The notes: generated from the sequence alone by a model not told the origin. Shown: positions 9,857-18,339, counted from the first letter of the stretch. The stretch: DNA of 52,587 nt from an uncultured archaeon (GCA_938023865.1 CALJDG010000012.1:1-52587), one strand, 5' to 3'. Numbers and translations: made by a program.

Positions 9857-10153
9857 TCAACCACCCTTATAGGGCTCCAAATGCTCCGGTCTAACAATGA
9901 TTTCCTTGCAAGCGTTGCCCTGCTTGACGCTTACAACGTAGCTTTTCCCACGCATGTCCACAACCTTGCCAACTTTTCCGTGATATCTTCTATGAGGCAT
10001 GCCCTCTTGAACGCTTGGATCAATTTTTATAACCACACTGTTTCCCGGTTGATATTCTTGGAGTAGTTTGCTTAGTTGCATTTTGCCTTTTTGTCTAGGG
10101 TTTCTCTTAAGAAGACGCCGTGTTTTTGACCTGTATCCCTTTGACTTCCTCAA
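9857..10153 (-). CDS. rpl21e: Large-subunit ribosomal protein L21e
   Basis: L21e is an archaeal/eukaryotic ribosomal protein near 5S rRNA and the central protuberance. The 98-residue protein begins with the typical basic stretch MRKSKGYRSKTRRLLKRN and has the beta-barrel signatures KIDPSVQEGMPHRRYHGKVG and VVDMRGKSYVV, with a terminal RPEHLEPYKGG. It starts 2 nt after the pus10 stop, and rpo4 follows within 1 nt, so the genes form one tight operon. Confidence 0.96.
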   Translation of the reverse strand: MRKSKGYRSKTRRLLKRNPRQKGKMQLSKLLQEYQPGNSVVIKIDPSVQEGMPHRRYHGKVGKVVDMRGKSYVVSVKQGNACKEIIVRPEHLEPYKGG

Positions 10154-10155
10154 TT

Positions 10156-11493
10156 TTAAACCTTCCTTACAATTACTTTCAAAACATCAAGTTTTATAGG
10201 CTTCGCTTTGTTACCGAGAATCTCTGAAACGCTTGGGGTTGTTCTTCCTTCATCACCAGTCACCAGCTCTTTTACATATAGTCCCCCTTGACATCTAACC
10301 TTAAGTTCAGCCCTGTTCGGTGACAATCTCTTAGCTTTAACCTTATATATGTACTTTTCCCGCGTTAAATCCGCCCGCCTGTGCAAAACCCGCAAAGGCG
10401 TCCTTTGTTTAATAACAGAGCCGCTAAGTTTCTTTTCCAACAGCTTTAAGTCTGCGATTGAAACTTCTCTTTCAAATTCCACAGTAACGCAGTAGTCTTT
10501 TTGTGCTGGCTCCGCCTTTTTCAATTTCCGCACAAAGTCTTTGTCAACAAAGCGGAGCTCTGAAACTTCAACCTTACCTTTTGCATTGACGTTAACGTCA
10601 TCTTCAATTTCTTTAAGGTTTAGAAAGCGCCTTCTAGGCTGTGCTACCTCTATAACAAAGGGTCTGCCCCTTCCAAGCATGCGGGCGTCAACGTCCTCCC
10701 TTCCAGAAGCATGAAATAACGCTTTGGAACCGCCCGTAGCCTTCAAAATGGGTTCACTTATTAGCTCCTCAACGGATTCTGGATATCTTTTACCAGTCCA
10801 GTTACACTTCTCGCAGCCTTTGCCACGACAGTTGGTGCAGAACCACTTTGACTGCGGTATACCCCTAACAACTTTCTTGTAAAACCCGGCAATATGGAGC
10901 GGGTTAACCTGAGCCCTTATTTCGCCTGTTATGGGATTTAGGAGCAAAACAATGTCTGGTTTTCGATGTTCCACAGGCTTTTGGCTGTATGTGGCAATTT
11001 TCTTACCTAAGATTCTCCCAAATTCCAGCCTAATATTTTCGCCGTATTCAACGTCAAAGTAAGCCTTAAACTCGTCCTCGCGTTCCTCAACCTCAACCGG
11101 AAGTTCTATACCAACCAGAAAGTTGCTGTACTCGTATTCCCGTAGCTTTTCAACAGCTCTTTTGGCCAATACGTCAACGACTTCAAAACTGTTCCCGCAT
11201 AGAAAACAAGTCTTTGCGACTTTCTTCTCGGAAAAACATCTTCCCATTGTAGTGAGAGTTTCCAACGCCCTTTTACAGAAACCATTTATCGCTAGGATTT
11301 TGAGGATTCGCGTTCCCTCATCCTTTTTCTTGCGAGCAAGAGCTTGGGCTTCCATTAATAAGATATTTTTTATGGCTTTTCCTCTTTCATCGTTTTCCAT
11401 TCCACGCCCCAGAAAAGCGAATTGTCTACCTAGACAGTGGTCACATAAAGGATATTTTTCAAGCATTTGTAGGGCTTTTTCCAATATGCCCAT
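10156..11493 (-). CDS. pus10: tRNA pseudouridine(54/55) synthase Pus10
   Basis: Pus10 makes pseudouridine 54 and 55 in the T-loop of archaeal tRNAs. The 445-residue protein has an N-terminal zinc-binding and THUMP-like region (CDHCLGRQFAFLGRG near residue 17; CFLCGNSF near 95) and a third cysteine cluster, CTNCRGKGCEKCNWTG, mid-protein. The C-terminal catalytic domain carries the active-site aspartate in GREDVDARMLGRGRPF. It lies between srp54 and rpl21e on the same strand, a common archaeal arrangement. Confidence 0.93.
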   Translation of the reverse strand: MGILEKALQMLEKYPLCDHCLGRQFAFLGRGMENDERGKAIKNILLMEAQALARKKKDEGTRILKILAINGFCKRALETLTTMGRCFSEKKVAKTCFLCGNSFEVVDVLAKRAVEKLREYEYSNFLVGIELPVEVEEREDEFKAYFDVEYGENIRLEFGRILGKKIATYSQKPVEHRKPDIVLLLNPITGEIRAQVNPLHIAGFYKKVVRGIPQSKWFCTNCRGKGCEKCNWTGKRYPESVEELISEPILKATGGSKALFHASGREDVDARMLGRGRPFVIEVAQPRRRFLNLKEIEDDVNVNAKGKVEVSELRFVDKDFVRKLKKAEPAQKDYCVTVEFEREVSIADLKLLEKKLSGSVIKQRTPLRVLHRRADLTREKYIYKVKAKRLSPNRAELKVRCQGGLYVKELVTGDEGRTTPSVSEILGNKAKPIKLDVLKVIVRKV

Positions 11494-11525
11494 AAAAGAC
11501 TCCTTTTCAACAACTCTGAGAGATT

Positions 11526-12860
11526 TCAGCTTACGTCCACTGGCAGCCCCTTTCCAAATAAGGGAAGCCTCTTCTTCCTTCTTAAGGTTTTCAGCATTTT
11601 CCGCATGAGAACATATTGTTTCAGAAGTTCCTTCACATCTTTTTCGTTTGTTCCAGAACCCCGTGCCACACGCCTAATTCTTGAGGCGTTAAAGATTTTG
11701 GGGTTCTCCCGCTCCGCCGGAGTCATCGATTGGATTATAACCCGCCACTTTTCCAGTTTGTCCTCAGCAGTGTCAAGCATTTCTTCTGGCACATTGTAGG
11801 ACATGCCGGGCAACATTTTCAAGAGTTTGCGGAAGGGTCCCATACCCTTCATGGCTTCAAACTGTTCATACATGTCCGTTAGCGTGAACCTGCCGCTTAA
11901 AATGGCCTTGGCCTTCTTTTCCGGAACCTTAATTTCGGCTTCGCGAACCTTTTCGATCAGAGTTTCCAGGTCGCCCATGCCTAGGAGTCTACCAACAAAA
12001 CGGGATGGAACAAAAGGTTCAATGTCCTCAACTTTTTCGCCAGTGCTTATAAACTTGATGGGGGCACCAGTAGCCACAACAGCGGACAGGGCGCCGCCGC
12101 CCCTAGCTGAGCCGTCAAGCTTTGTCACAAGTATGGAGCCTATGGATGTTGCCTCGTTGAAGGCTTTGGCTTGTACAAGAGCCTGCTGACCAATGGTTCC
12201 GTCGATAACAAGCATAACCTCGTCCGGCTTGATTTTCTCCTCAAGCATCTTCATCTCCTTAATAAGCTCGCGCTCTTCTTTGTGGCGCCCAGCCGTGTCA
12301 ACTATGACTATGTCTTTGTCGCCGAACTGCTTCAGCCCTTCAAACGCTATTTTGACTGGATCTTTAGCTTTTGGGTCGCCGTAAATTGGCACATTTATTC
12401 TGTTAGCGAGTTGCTGAAGCTGGTCGAGGGCGCCGGGTCGGTAGGTGTCAGCACATATCAGTGCGGGTTTTAGGCCCCTTTTTTGAAAGTATCTTGCAAG
12501 CTTTGCTGCAGCCGTAGTTTTTCCAGAACCCTGAATGCCAACAAGCATCAAAACCTTCCTCTTGCCAGGCTCAACCTTTAACGGAACAGGCTTTTCACCT
12601 AGAAAGCGGGTCAATTCTTCATAAACAACTTTAATAACGTGTTCGCGGCGCGAAATCCCTGGTGGAACCTTCTCTCGCAGGGCTCTTTCCTCTATGTGTT
12701 TAGAAATATCCAAGACAAGTTGAACATTCACGTCCGCTTGCAACAGTGCCCGCTGAACATCCCTCACAAGCTCCTTAACGGCGGTCTCGTCGATAACGGC
12801 GGCTCTAAAAAGCTTCCTTAAAGCCTCGTGAAGCGAAGCGCCAAGCCTTTCTAATGCCAT
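11526..12860 (-). CDS. srp54: Signal recognition particle 54 kDa GTPase SRP54
   Basis: SRP54 binds signal peptides on the ribosome and, with SRP RNA and FtsY, delivers nascent membrane and secreted proteins to the Sec translocon, whose beta subunit is encoded at 27957-28127. The N domain is at residues 1-90. The G domain has G1 GIQGSGKTTAAAKLA, G3 DTAGRH and G4 TKLDGSARGGGALS. The M domain carries the RNA-binding RRVARGSGTNEKDVKELL and a methionine-rich groove. At 444 residues it is of normal length. The ATG at 12860 follows GGAG at good spacing, and a TATA-like element lies upstream. It is the lead gene of the cluster. Confidence 0.97.
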   Translation of the reverse strand: MALERLGASLHEALRKLFRAAVIDETAVKELVRDVQRALLQADVNVQLVLDISKHIEERALREKVPPGISRREHVIKVVYEELTRFLGEKPVPLKVEPGKRKVLMLVGIQGSGKTTAAAKLARYFQKRGLKPALICADTYRPGALDQLQQLANRINVPIYGDPKAKDPVKIAFEGLKQFGDKDIVIVDTAGRHKEERELIKEMKMLEEKIKPDEVMLVIDGTIGQQALVQAKAFNEATSIGSILVTKLDGSARGGGALSAVVATGAPIKFISTGEKVEDIEPFVPSRFVGRLLGMGDLETLIEKVREAEIKVPEKKAKAILSGRFTLTDMYEQFEAMKGMGPFRKLLKMLPGMSYNVPEEMLDTAEDKLEKWRVIIQSMTPAERENPKIFNASRIRRVARGSGTNEKDVKELLKQYVLMRKMLKTLRRKKRLPLFGKGLPVDVS

Positions 12861-12891
12861 GATATTCTCCTGATTTAAGACCTCTTACACG

Positions 12892-12900
12892 CTTAAATAC
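12892..12900 (-). promoter_or_regulatory. TATA-box-like promoter of the srp54 cluster
   Basis: The minus strand reads GTATTTAAG, 32-40 bp before the srp54 ATG, with GGAG at 12867-12870 as ribosome-binding site. This would drive the srp54-pus10-rpl21e-rpo4-DUF655-rsmA-hemK series. Inferred from position. Confidence 0.45.
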
Positions 12901-12933
12901 ATTTAAACATTCACGGCAATAAATCATCATGTT

Positions 12934-13480
12934 ATGAGAAGCTTGAAGGTTCTAGATCCGAAATTAATTCCAGTTTTAGTGAGAAGTACTGCAAGTACTG
13001 TGGTCCGTGGAAAACCTAAAGACGTTTTGCTGACCCTTTCAAGAACCTTATAATTACGGTATTGAGCCAGAACACGAACGAGGTAAACTGTCTTAGGGTA
13101 TAGGGGCTTAGCTGCAAAATTTGATGTCAAACCTCAAGCCTTGGCCAATGCAGATTTTAGACACACTTAAAAAGCAGCAGGGCGTGGGGACTTTTACAAC
13201 CACAAATCAAAAAGGATTAAGGAAATATCGGGGGCTGTGCTGGAAAATTTAGTGGCGACTTAAACGCGTTCTCTTGTCGAGAGGTATGGCTACCGAGAAG
13301 TTTACGTCCGTATACCACATTGACCGTATCACGAAAAGACTTGGCTTGATAAAGGAGAACGCGAAATATGACAGATCAGGTGGCTGTTCTGGGCTTCTTA
13401 CAAAATACACTCGTACAGCGCAAAACCCTTAATGTAAAGAACGCCCACTCATAGAGCTATGCGACTGCGGAAGCAAACGT
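12934..13480 (+). pseudogene. Decayed endonuclease III (nth) gene
   Basis: No open frame longer than about 40 codons exists here, yet pieces of endonuclease III can be read in order: MRSLKVLDPKLIPVLV (from ATG 12934), LIITVLSQNTNER (near 13047; canonical LSQNTnDrN), KFDVKPQALANADFRHT (near 13115), FYNHKSKRIKEISGAVLENL (near 13190), VYHIDRITKRLGLIKENAKY (near 13309) and CKERPLIELCDCGSK (Fe-S cluster region, near 13433). The pieces are separated by frameshifts and stops. The helix-hairpin-helix with the catalytic lysine is missing, VDTH reads VYHI, so the catalytic aspartate is gone, and at least one cluster cysteine is lost. This is a genuinely old pseudogene of a base-excision-repair glycosylase/lyase. 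Confidence 0.82.
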
Positions 13481-13493
13481 AAACAAGATAGGG

Positions 13494-14159
13494 TTACTGC
13501 TCCAAGCCTGGATATTTTGTGTCTAAAACCTCAATTATAGCTTTAACAGTTTTTTCGCCCAACCCTTTAACGGACAACAGCTCCCTCTTTGAAGCCTGAA
13601 AAACTCGCCGCACGTTTCCAAAACGCCTTAAAAGTTCTTCCGCTCTTTCCGGGCCTATCTTCGGTAAGCTTTGCACCGTTAGTAGTTGCCTTTGCCTTAG
13701 AGTGTAAGTTTTCGGCTTGTGTTTAACAGCGATTTTTCGCCTTTCCTCCTCTTGCAGTTTCTTAGCTAAAGCATACAAAAAAATTGCTGTATGAACTTCG
13801 TTAGGAGTGAACACCACCGAGATGTTATGGTCAGCCATAACCTTAGAAAGTGCTCCCCAGAAAGCTTGCGGAGTGCGAACATATTTCAAGGCGTTGACAA
13901 AATCTCCTTCAATAATGAGGCAGGCATTTTCATAGGTTTTTGTAAGCCTTTCAGCTTGCTCGAAAAGTCTGCCGTCAAAGACTGAGCGGAAAAAGTCGTG
14001 AAGCTCTTTCCTTTCAACGGCGTAGTCTTCAGCCACCACGTAGTCTGCCGGAGTCAAAACCTTCTCGAAAACCTCGCAGCCAAGCTCCTTCAAATGGTCT
14101 TTCACATCAATGCTTTCGCGTACATCAGCAAAAACTGTTGGCTTAAACTCGTTGGACAC
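13494..14159 (-). CDS. xpf: XPF/ERCC4-family structure-specific endonuclease (short archaeal form)
   Basis: The enzyme cuts 3' flaps and branched DNA next to the junction. The 221-residue protein has an ERCC4 nuclease domain (residues about 8-140) with FADVRESIDV and the catalytic VERKELHDFFRS (ERKxxxD), and a C-terminal tandem helix-hairpin-helix (LPKIGPERAEELLRRFG and VKGLGEKTVKAIIEVL). No helicase domain is present, so this is the short crenarchaeal/thaumarchaeal type rather than euryarchaeal Hef. I did not see a clear PCNA-binding box at the C-terminus. It is divergent from the XPD-like helicase gene, with 122 bp between them, consistent with a shared repair theme. Confidence 0.92.
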   Translation of the reverse strand: MSNEFKPTVFADVRESIDVKDHLKELGCEVFEKVLTPADYVVAEDYAVERKELHDFFRSVFDGRLFEQAERLTKTYENACLIIEGDFVNALKYVRTPQAFWGALSKVMADHNISVVFTPNEVHTAIFLYALAKKLQEEERRKIAVKHKPKTYTLRQRQLLTVQSLPKIGPERAEELLRRFGNVRRVFQASKRELLSVKGLGEKTVKAIIEVLDTKYPGLEQ

Positions 14160-14281
14160 AGCCTATACACCTCAATCAAAGTAGTGGCTTATGAGAACTT
14201 AAACCTAATATCTCACGATGCATTGCTGGGCAAACTTCTTTTACCACAAAAACCACTAATGGACATAGTGAAGTTTAGCAA

Positions 14282-16396
14282 ATGGAAACGGTTTACATCT
14301 GCCGCCGATGCAGAAAAACCTATTCCGTCGAAGAATATTTGAGGAGCCATTTCTGTGCAAAATGTGGAACTTTTTTAATAAGGACAACGGCACATCAAAC
14401 TGTAACGGAAAAAAGAATTTCAGAGGTTGAAGAACGCTTTGAGAATTTGGTTAAGAAGTTCTTTCCATACCAAAGTTTCCGCCCCTTCCAGCTTAAAGCT
14501 ATAAAATTTGCCTATCAAGTGATTAAAGACGGAAAGATCGGTTTGCTATGTTCCCCATGTGGCACTGGAAAATCCATCTCAGTTTTAACAGCTTTTTTCG
14601 TGGCTAAGGAACAAAATCCTTCCATTGGAAGGCTTATAGCCCTAACTAGAACGAAAAATCAGCTTGAAATCTACTCAAGAGAGCTAAAAAACATAAAAGA
14701 TCATTGTGGCGCAAGCTTTGCCGCATCCATCTTCAAAAGCAAGAAGGAGATGTGCCCCCACGTTTCCGAAGACATTAAGCTTAGGGACATAGCCTACCGA
14801 GACTTTCTCTACTACTGCAAGGGCATGAAGGAAGGATTGTTCGGCAAAACATGTGAATACTATGATAAGACATATGATGGGTGGAAGCCAAGCTGGCAAG
14901 CCTACAATCTGGTGGGCAAAATAAAGAAGATTGGACCTCTACTGCCAGATGAAACCTATGAAATATGCCGCAACGCGGAATTATGCCCATATGAAGTTAC
15001 AAAGATTCTGACACGCCACGCAGACGTCGTCATAGGCAATTACAACTACGTTTTGGTGAACGCCATACGCGGCTCAATTCTGGGAAAGGCTGGAATACGC
15101 ATGAAGGCGATTAACTGCGTCTTCGACGAAGCTCACAGCCTCCCATATTATGCAAGCGGCGTATTTTCAGAAGAGCTTTCATCAAGGTCTGTTAGAAGAG
15201 CCTATAAGGAGGTTAAAAATTTCAAGATCGACGACTTGGGCTTTTTGGAAGCCTTATACACCGTCATGGTGAATTTCGGCAAAAAGGTTTACAGGAACTA
15301 TGGATTGGACGTTGAACACATAATCAATGGAGTAATACTAATTGAAGCTTTAACCGAGAAACTTAAAATCGACCATGAAAAACTGGGCGAGGTGCTTCAA
15401 GAACTGGCTGACAAGGGTGAACAAATCCGCGTTAAAAGGAGCGAAATGGGAAAAAGTCCAATATCTTATCTCTCACGCTGCGTGGAATTTCTATCCAATT
15501 GGGTAAGCTTAACTGGTTCAAGCTACGTGCGATACGTCAAGGTTGAAGTGGACAGAGATCAGAAAAAATGTGTAAGGCTTGGAATTAGATGCCTTGACCC
15601 TTCTTTGGCGGCTGAAATAATTAACGAGCTTCGCTCCACCATACTCATGTCCGGCACGTTGTGGAACATGGACTATTACATGAATGTTTTAGGTCTTGAC
15701 AAAAGCCGCTGCCAAAGCCTAGAGCTTCCAAACCCCTTCCCATCAAGGAATAGGCTTATTGTTGTAGATGAGGCGGTTACGACGAAGTTTGAAAAACGCA
15801 ACGAAATACAATGGAAACGCATAGCAGCACACCTCAGCCAAATAATCCAAAAGGTTGGCAAGAGAGTTGCCGTATACTTCCCATCATACGAGGTTATGAG
15901 AGACATATCTCAGCTAGTCAAATTGGAACAGCCACTGCTGGTGGAAGAGAAGAGAACAAAAATTATGGACGTACTCAAGTTTTTGGAAGAAAATGGTAGC
16001 TGTGTTGTTTTCGGCGTGGCGAGAGGAAAAATAAGCGAGGGCGTTGACATGACAGTGGATGGGAGAAGCCTACTTTCCGCAGTCATAATTGTTGGGTTGC
16101 CGTTTCCGAAAAAGACTCAACTTCAAGCAGCCTTATACAAATACTTTAAGGAAAAGTTTGGGACAAAAGCCATGGAATATGCTAACGACATGCCATGCTT
16201 AAATGCGTTAGCCCAATCAGCAGGAAGACTCCTACGCGGTCCAGAAGATAGGGGCGTAATAGTCATTATGGATAGGCGGGCTGCTGGAAAATTCAAACGT
16301 AAACTACCGGAAGAGTGGCAAAAAGAGATGAAAGCTTATTTGCGGATAGAGAGAATCATCACAAGAGTTGAGCAGTTTATGGCCGATAACCATTAA
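14282..16396 (+). CDS. XPD/Rad3-family Fe-S DNA helicase with N-terminal zinc ribbon
   Basis: This is a superfamily-2, 5'-3' DNA helicase of the XPD/DinG group. The Walker A is SPCGTGKS (residues 91-98) and the DEAH box is at 282-285. The Fe-S insertion between them offers C158, C179, C191, C229 and C235. The second RecA domain has a C-terminal QSAGRLLRGPEDRG motif VI. Unusually, the first 30 residues form a zinc ribbon (CRRC ... CAKC). At 704 residues it is longer than the crenarchaeal XPD (about 550). It may be XPD itself or a parallel Rad3/DinG-like enzyme; no second XPD is visible in the window for comparison. Confidence 0.88.
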   Translation: METVYICRRCRKTYSVEEYLRSHFCAKCGTFLIRTTAHQTVTEKRISEVEERFENLVKKFFPYQSFRPFQLKAIKFAYQVIKDGKIGLLCSPCGTGKSISVLTAFFVAKEQNPSIGRLIALTRTKNQLEIYSRELKNIKDHCGASFAASIFKSKKEMCPHVSEDIKLRDIAYRDFLYYCKGMKEGLFGKTCEYYDKTYDGWKPSWQAYNLVGKIKKIGPLLPDETYEICRNAELCPYEVTKILTRHADVVIGNYNYVLVNAIRGSILGKAGIRMKAINCVFDEAHSLPYYASGVFSEELSSRSVRRAYKEVKNFKIDDLGFLEALYTVMVNFGKKVYRNYGLDVEHIINGVILIEALTEKLKIDHEKLGEVLQELADKGEQIRVKRSEMGKSPISYLSRCVEFLSNWVSLTGSSYVRYVKVEVDRDQKKCVRLGIRCLDPSLAAEIINELRSTILMSGTLWNMDYYMNVLGLDKSRCQSLELPNPFPSRNRLIVVDEAVTTKFEKRNEIQWKRIAAHLSQIIQKVGKRVAVYFPSYEVMRDISQLVKLEQPLLVEEKRTKIMDVLKFLEENGSCVVFGVARGKISEGVDMTVDGRSLLSAVIIVGLPFPKKTQLQAALYKYFKEKFGTKAMEYANDMPCLNALAQSAGRLLRGPEDRGVIVIMDRRAAGKFKRKLPEEWQKEMKAYLRIERIITRVEQFMADNH

Positions 16397-16403
16397 AGCT
16401 CGT

Positions 16404-16426
16404 AAGACCTTGTCCGCAAGGTTTTT
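16404..16426 (+). terminator. Hairpin plus T-run after the XPD-like gene
   Basis: ACCTTG (16407-16412), loop TCCG and CAAGGT (16417-16422) form a perfect stem that can extend to 9 bp with one G-T pair, and it runs straight into five Ts (16422-16426). It lies 8 nt after the helicase stop codon. It looks like an intrinsic-style terminator, though archaeal termination usually needs only a T-run. It would separate the helicase transcript from the PAC2 gene. Confidence 0.5.
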
Positions 16427-16462
16427 ACAGTTCGTCCAGCAGAACATTTCAAGGGGATAGTT

Positions 16463-17209
16463 TTGAGCGAAGAAATCAAAATTATTGAGAGGAAGGAAAT
16501 CCCAAAAGGGGCAGTTATGATTTTCGGTTTTCCAGACGTGGGACTCGTAGGCGTTATAGCAGCCTCTCACCTGATTTCAGAGTTAGAGTTGGAGGAGGTT
16601 GCTTACATGGATTCGAGGCTTTTACCCCCGGTAATTGTTCTCCACGAAGGGCTCCCTCATTCGCCCATAAGGATTTTTGGAAACCATCAAATCCTCCTAG
16701 CAGTATCAGAAACAGCCTTACGAGAAGATCTCATCTACCCAATAATGCACACACTAATCGACTGGGGGAAGGATAAAGGGACTAAAATGATGATTTCGCT
16801 GAGTGGCATACCAGTTCAAGATAGACAAGACCTAGAAGAGCTGAAGGTTTTCGCGGCAGCCTCAAGCCCAGAAATGCTGAAGATGGCTCAGGACGAGGGC
16901 TTAGAAATTTTAAGGGAGGGCTACATGGTTGGTCCTCAAGCGGTTATGCTTCAGTACTGCGCCACCCTTGGAGTCCCAGCCTTGACGCTTTTGGCACAGT
17001 GCTTCTTCAATTATCCGGATCCAGAAGCAGCAGCCAAAGCGCTGAAGCAGTTAGCGAATCTAGCTGGTGTGAAGGTGGATATTTCAAAGCTTTTGGAAAA
17101 AGGCGAGGAAATACGTCTAAAAGCGAGGGATATGATGAAAAGGACCCAGCAGGAACTGGCGAAGATGCGGAAGACACAGGAGTACGACATACCATTATAC
17201 ATTTCCTAG
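16463..17209 (+). CDS. PAC2-family proteasome assembly chaperone
   Basis: This 248-residue protein belongs to the PAC2/PbaB group, whose archaeal members help assemble the 20S proteasome or act as ATP-independent chaperones. Family features are GFPDVGLVGVIAASHLI near residue 22, LPPVIVLHEGLPHSPIRIFG, and the alternating acid/Gly core LSGIPVQD. The last 45 residues are charged and probably helical (KARDMMKRTQQELAKMRK). The start is TTG at 16463, 6 nt after an AAGGGGAT ribosome-binding site. The hsp20 gene starts 7 nt downstream of its stop, so the two protein-quality genes probably form an operon. Confidence 0.85.
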   Translation: MSEEIKIIERKEIPKGAVMIFGFPDVGLVGVIAASHLISELELEEVAYMDSRLLPPVIVLHEGLPHSPIRIFGNHQILLAVSETALREDLIYPIMHTLIDWGKDKGTKMMISLSGIPVQDRQDLEELKVFAAASSPEMLKMAQDEGLEILREGYMVGPQAVMLQYCATLGVPALTLLAQCFFNYPDPEAAAKALKQLANLAGVKVDISKLLEKGEEIRLKARDMMKRTQQELAKMRKTQEYDIPLYIS

Positions 17210-17216
17210 GGAGCTG

Positions 17217-17672
17217 ATGAAAATGTCAGATTACAGCCGCAGAAAACGCTCAATCTTCGACGTAATAGACGAGTATTTTGAAAGCTTTGAAGCATGGGCT
17301 GAAAGGGTAAGAGAAACCTTGATGGAGAGACCCAGCTGGAACTGTAGGACATGCACCATGGAACCATTAAGGGATATTATGGTAACAGCCAACGAAGTAG
17401 TAGTGACTGTTGACTTGCCCTACGCTGAGCAACATACGATAGAAGTTAAACCCATCGGCAAAGATATTATCGAGATTTCGGCTAAAATGAGGCGCAAAAT
17501 AAGCTTTGACGATTTTGGCATAACTCATCATAGAGGCGAGTTCCAGAGATTCTACTGCCAAACGAGGATTCCGGTGCCTGTCTACATGAACCGCATGGAA
17601 ATCCGATTCAAGCGAGGAATATTAGAAATTCGTTTGCCGAGAAAACACGAGTACGAAATTCCGATAGAATGA
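17217..17672 (+). CDS. Hsp20/alpha-crystallin small heat shock protein
   Basis: This is an ATP-independent holdase that keeps unfolding proteins soluble. The 151-residue protein has a short aromatic N-terminus (about residues 1-55, FDVIDEYFESFEAWAERV), then a beta-sandwich alpha-crystallin domain (about 56-145) with VVVTVDLPYAEQ and the closing GILEIRLPRK. The C-terminal EIPIE contains an IxI-type motif used for oligomerisation. The paired cysteines in NCRTCTMEP (residues 41-49) are uncommon. ATG at 17217 follows GGGAG; ATG 17223 is an alternative. Co-directional with PAC2. Confidence 0.9.
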   Translation: MKMSDYSRRKRSIFDVIDEYFESFEAWAERVRETLMERPSWNCRTCTMEPLRDIMVTANEVVVTVDLPYAEQHTIEVKPIGKDIIEISAKMRRKISFDDFGITHHRGEFQRFYCQTRIPVPVYMNRMEIRFKRGILEIRLPRKHEYEIPIE

Positions 17673-17733
17673 AGCCTCAGCTCTCCTCAGTCGTCGTCAC
17701 AATTCAGACGGCTCTTCTTGCATCATCGGCTTC
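17671..17733 (-). ncRNA. C/D-box guide sRNA
   Basis: Read on the minus strand, the 63-nt segment has every part of an archaeal C/D sRNA in order: terminal stem GAAGCC, C box ATGATGC, a 12-nt spacer AAGAAGAGCCGT, D' box CTGA, a 3-nt linker, C' box GTGACGA, a 13-nt spacer CGACTGAGGAGAG, D box CTGA and closing stem GGCTTC. The two terminal 6-mers are perfectly complementary. Such RNAs guide ribose 2'-O-methylation, usually of rRNA, at the nucleotide pairing five bases upstream of D or D'. The targets were not identified. It lies between the hsp20 stop and eif5A and overlaps the hsp20 stop codon by 2 nt. Confidence 0.72.
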
Positions 17734-17887
17734 AAAAAAGAAAAGCGAAACAGACAAATAAGCTTAATGAAAAAATAACTAAAAACTGGCTATCTTGTTG
17801 AACGAGAAAAACAATCCTCATAGTTTTATCAGGATTAAAAATACAAAGGCACTACACCAATATGAACGTAAAGCAGTAGTTAGCAAG

Positions 17888-18280
17888 TTATTTCGCTCTT
17901 ACAATCTTAATTTTGCCGAGTATTTTCCAATACTCGATTTCAACACCAGGAGACAGCTTAGCCTTAAGCTCTTCCTCTTCAGGGTACGGCGCGTCCAAAT
18001 ATTCGTAGGTTTCTAAGTCCATAATCTGGACATTCGTGGGTGTAACGGCGAAAATTTGCCCACTTCTCTTTTCTATTATAGGCACTTCGGCTGTTGCATC
18101 TACAGGTTTGACGATGCTTCTTTTAACACCGTCGAAGATGCCTATGGCAACTATTCGAGCCTTCGCGGAGCCATGCTTTCCCGGCTTAGATTTCGTTATC
18201 TCGACTATCCTGCATGGTTCACCATCAACTATTAAGTAACCTCCTTCTCTTAGGCTTCCAACATCAACAGGCTTGCTCAT
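17888..18280 (-). CDS. eif5A: Translation factor aIF5A (hypusinated)
   Basis: aIF5A rescues ribosomes stalled on proline-rich stretches and carries a hypusine or deoxyhypusine side chain. The 130-residue protein has the N-terminal SH3-like barrel with the modification loop KSKPGKHGSAKAR, in which the central lysine (PGKHG) is modified, and a C-terminal OB fold (VQIMDLETYEYLDAPYP). The length is typical. ATG at 18280 has its own upstream TATA-like element back to back with the nadK promoter. No deoxyhypusine synthase gene is in this window. Confidence 0.96.
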   Translation of the reverse strand: MSKPVDVGSLREGGYLIVDGEPCRIVEITKSKPGKHGSAKARIVAIGIFDGVKRSIVKPVDATAEVPIIEKRSGQIFAVTPTNVQIMDLETYEYLDAPYPEEEELKAKLSPGVEIEYWKILGKIKIVRAK

Positions 18281-18313
18281 ATTATCGCCAGCTTTAACCG
18301 TCCTACCAAAGCA

Positions 18314-18322
18314 ATTTTAAAC
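18314..18322 (-). promoter_or_regulatory. TATA-like promoter of eif5A
   Basis: The minus strand reads GTTTAAAAT 34-42 bp before the eif5A ATG. It is arranged back to back with the nadK TATA box only a few bases away, giving a compact divergent promoter. Inferred from position. Confidence 0.4.
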
Positions 18323-18329
18323 AACACCC

Positions 18330-18339
18330 ATATATAAGT
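18330..18339 (+). promoter_or_regulatory. TATA-box promoter of nadK
   Basis: CATATATAAG lies 35-44 bp upstream of the nadK ATG at 18374, followed by a GAAGGGGAG ribosome-binding site directly before the start. Good archaeal TATA consensus. Confidence 0.45.

Noticed and set aside
12927-13130. A 67-codon minus-strand open frame between srp54 and xpf
   Set aside because: It is the complement of recognisable endonuclease III fragments on the plus strand and resembles no protein.
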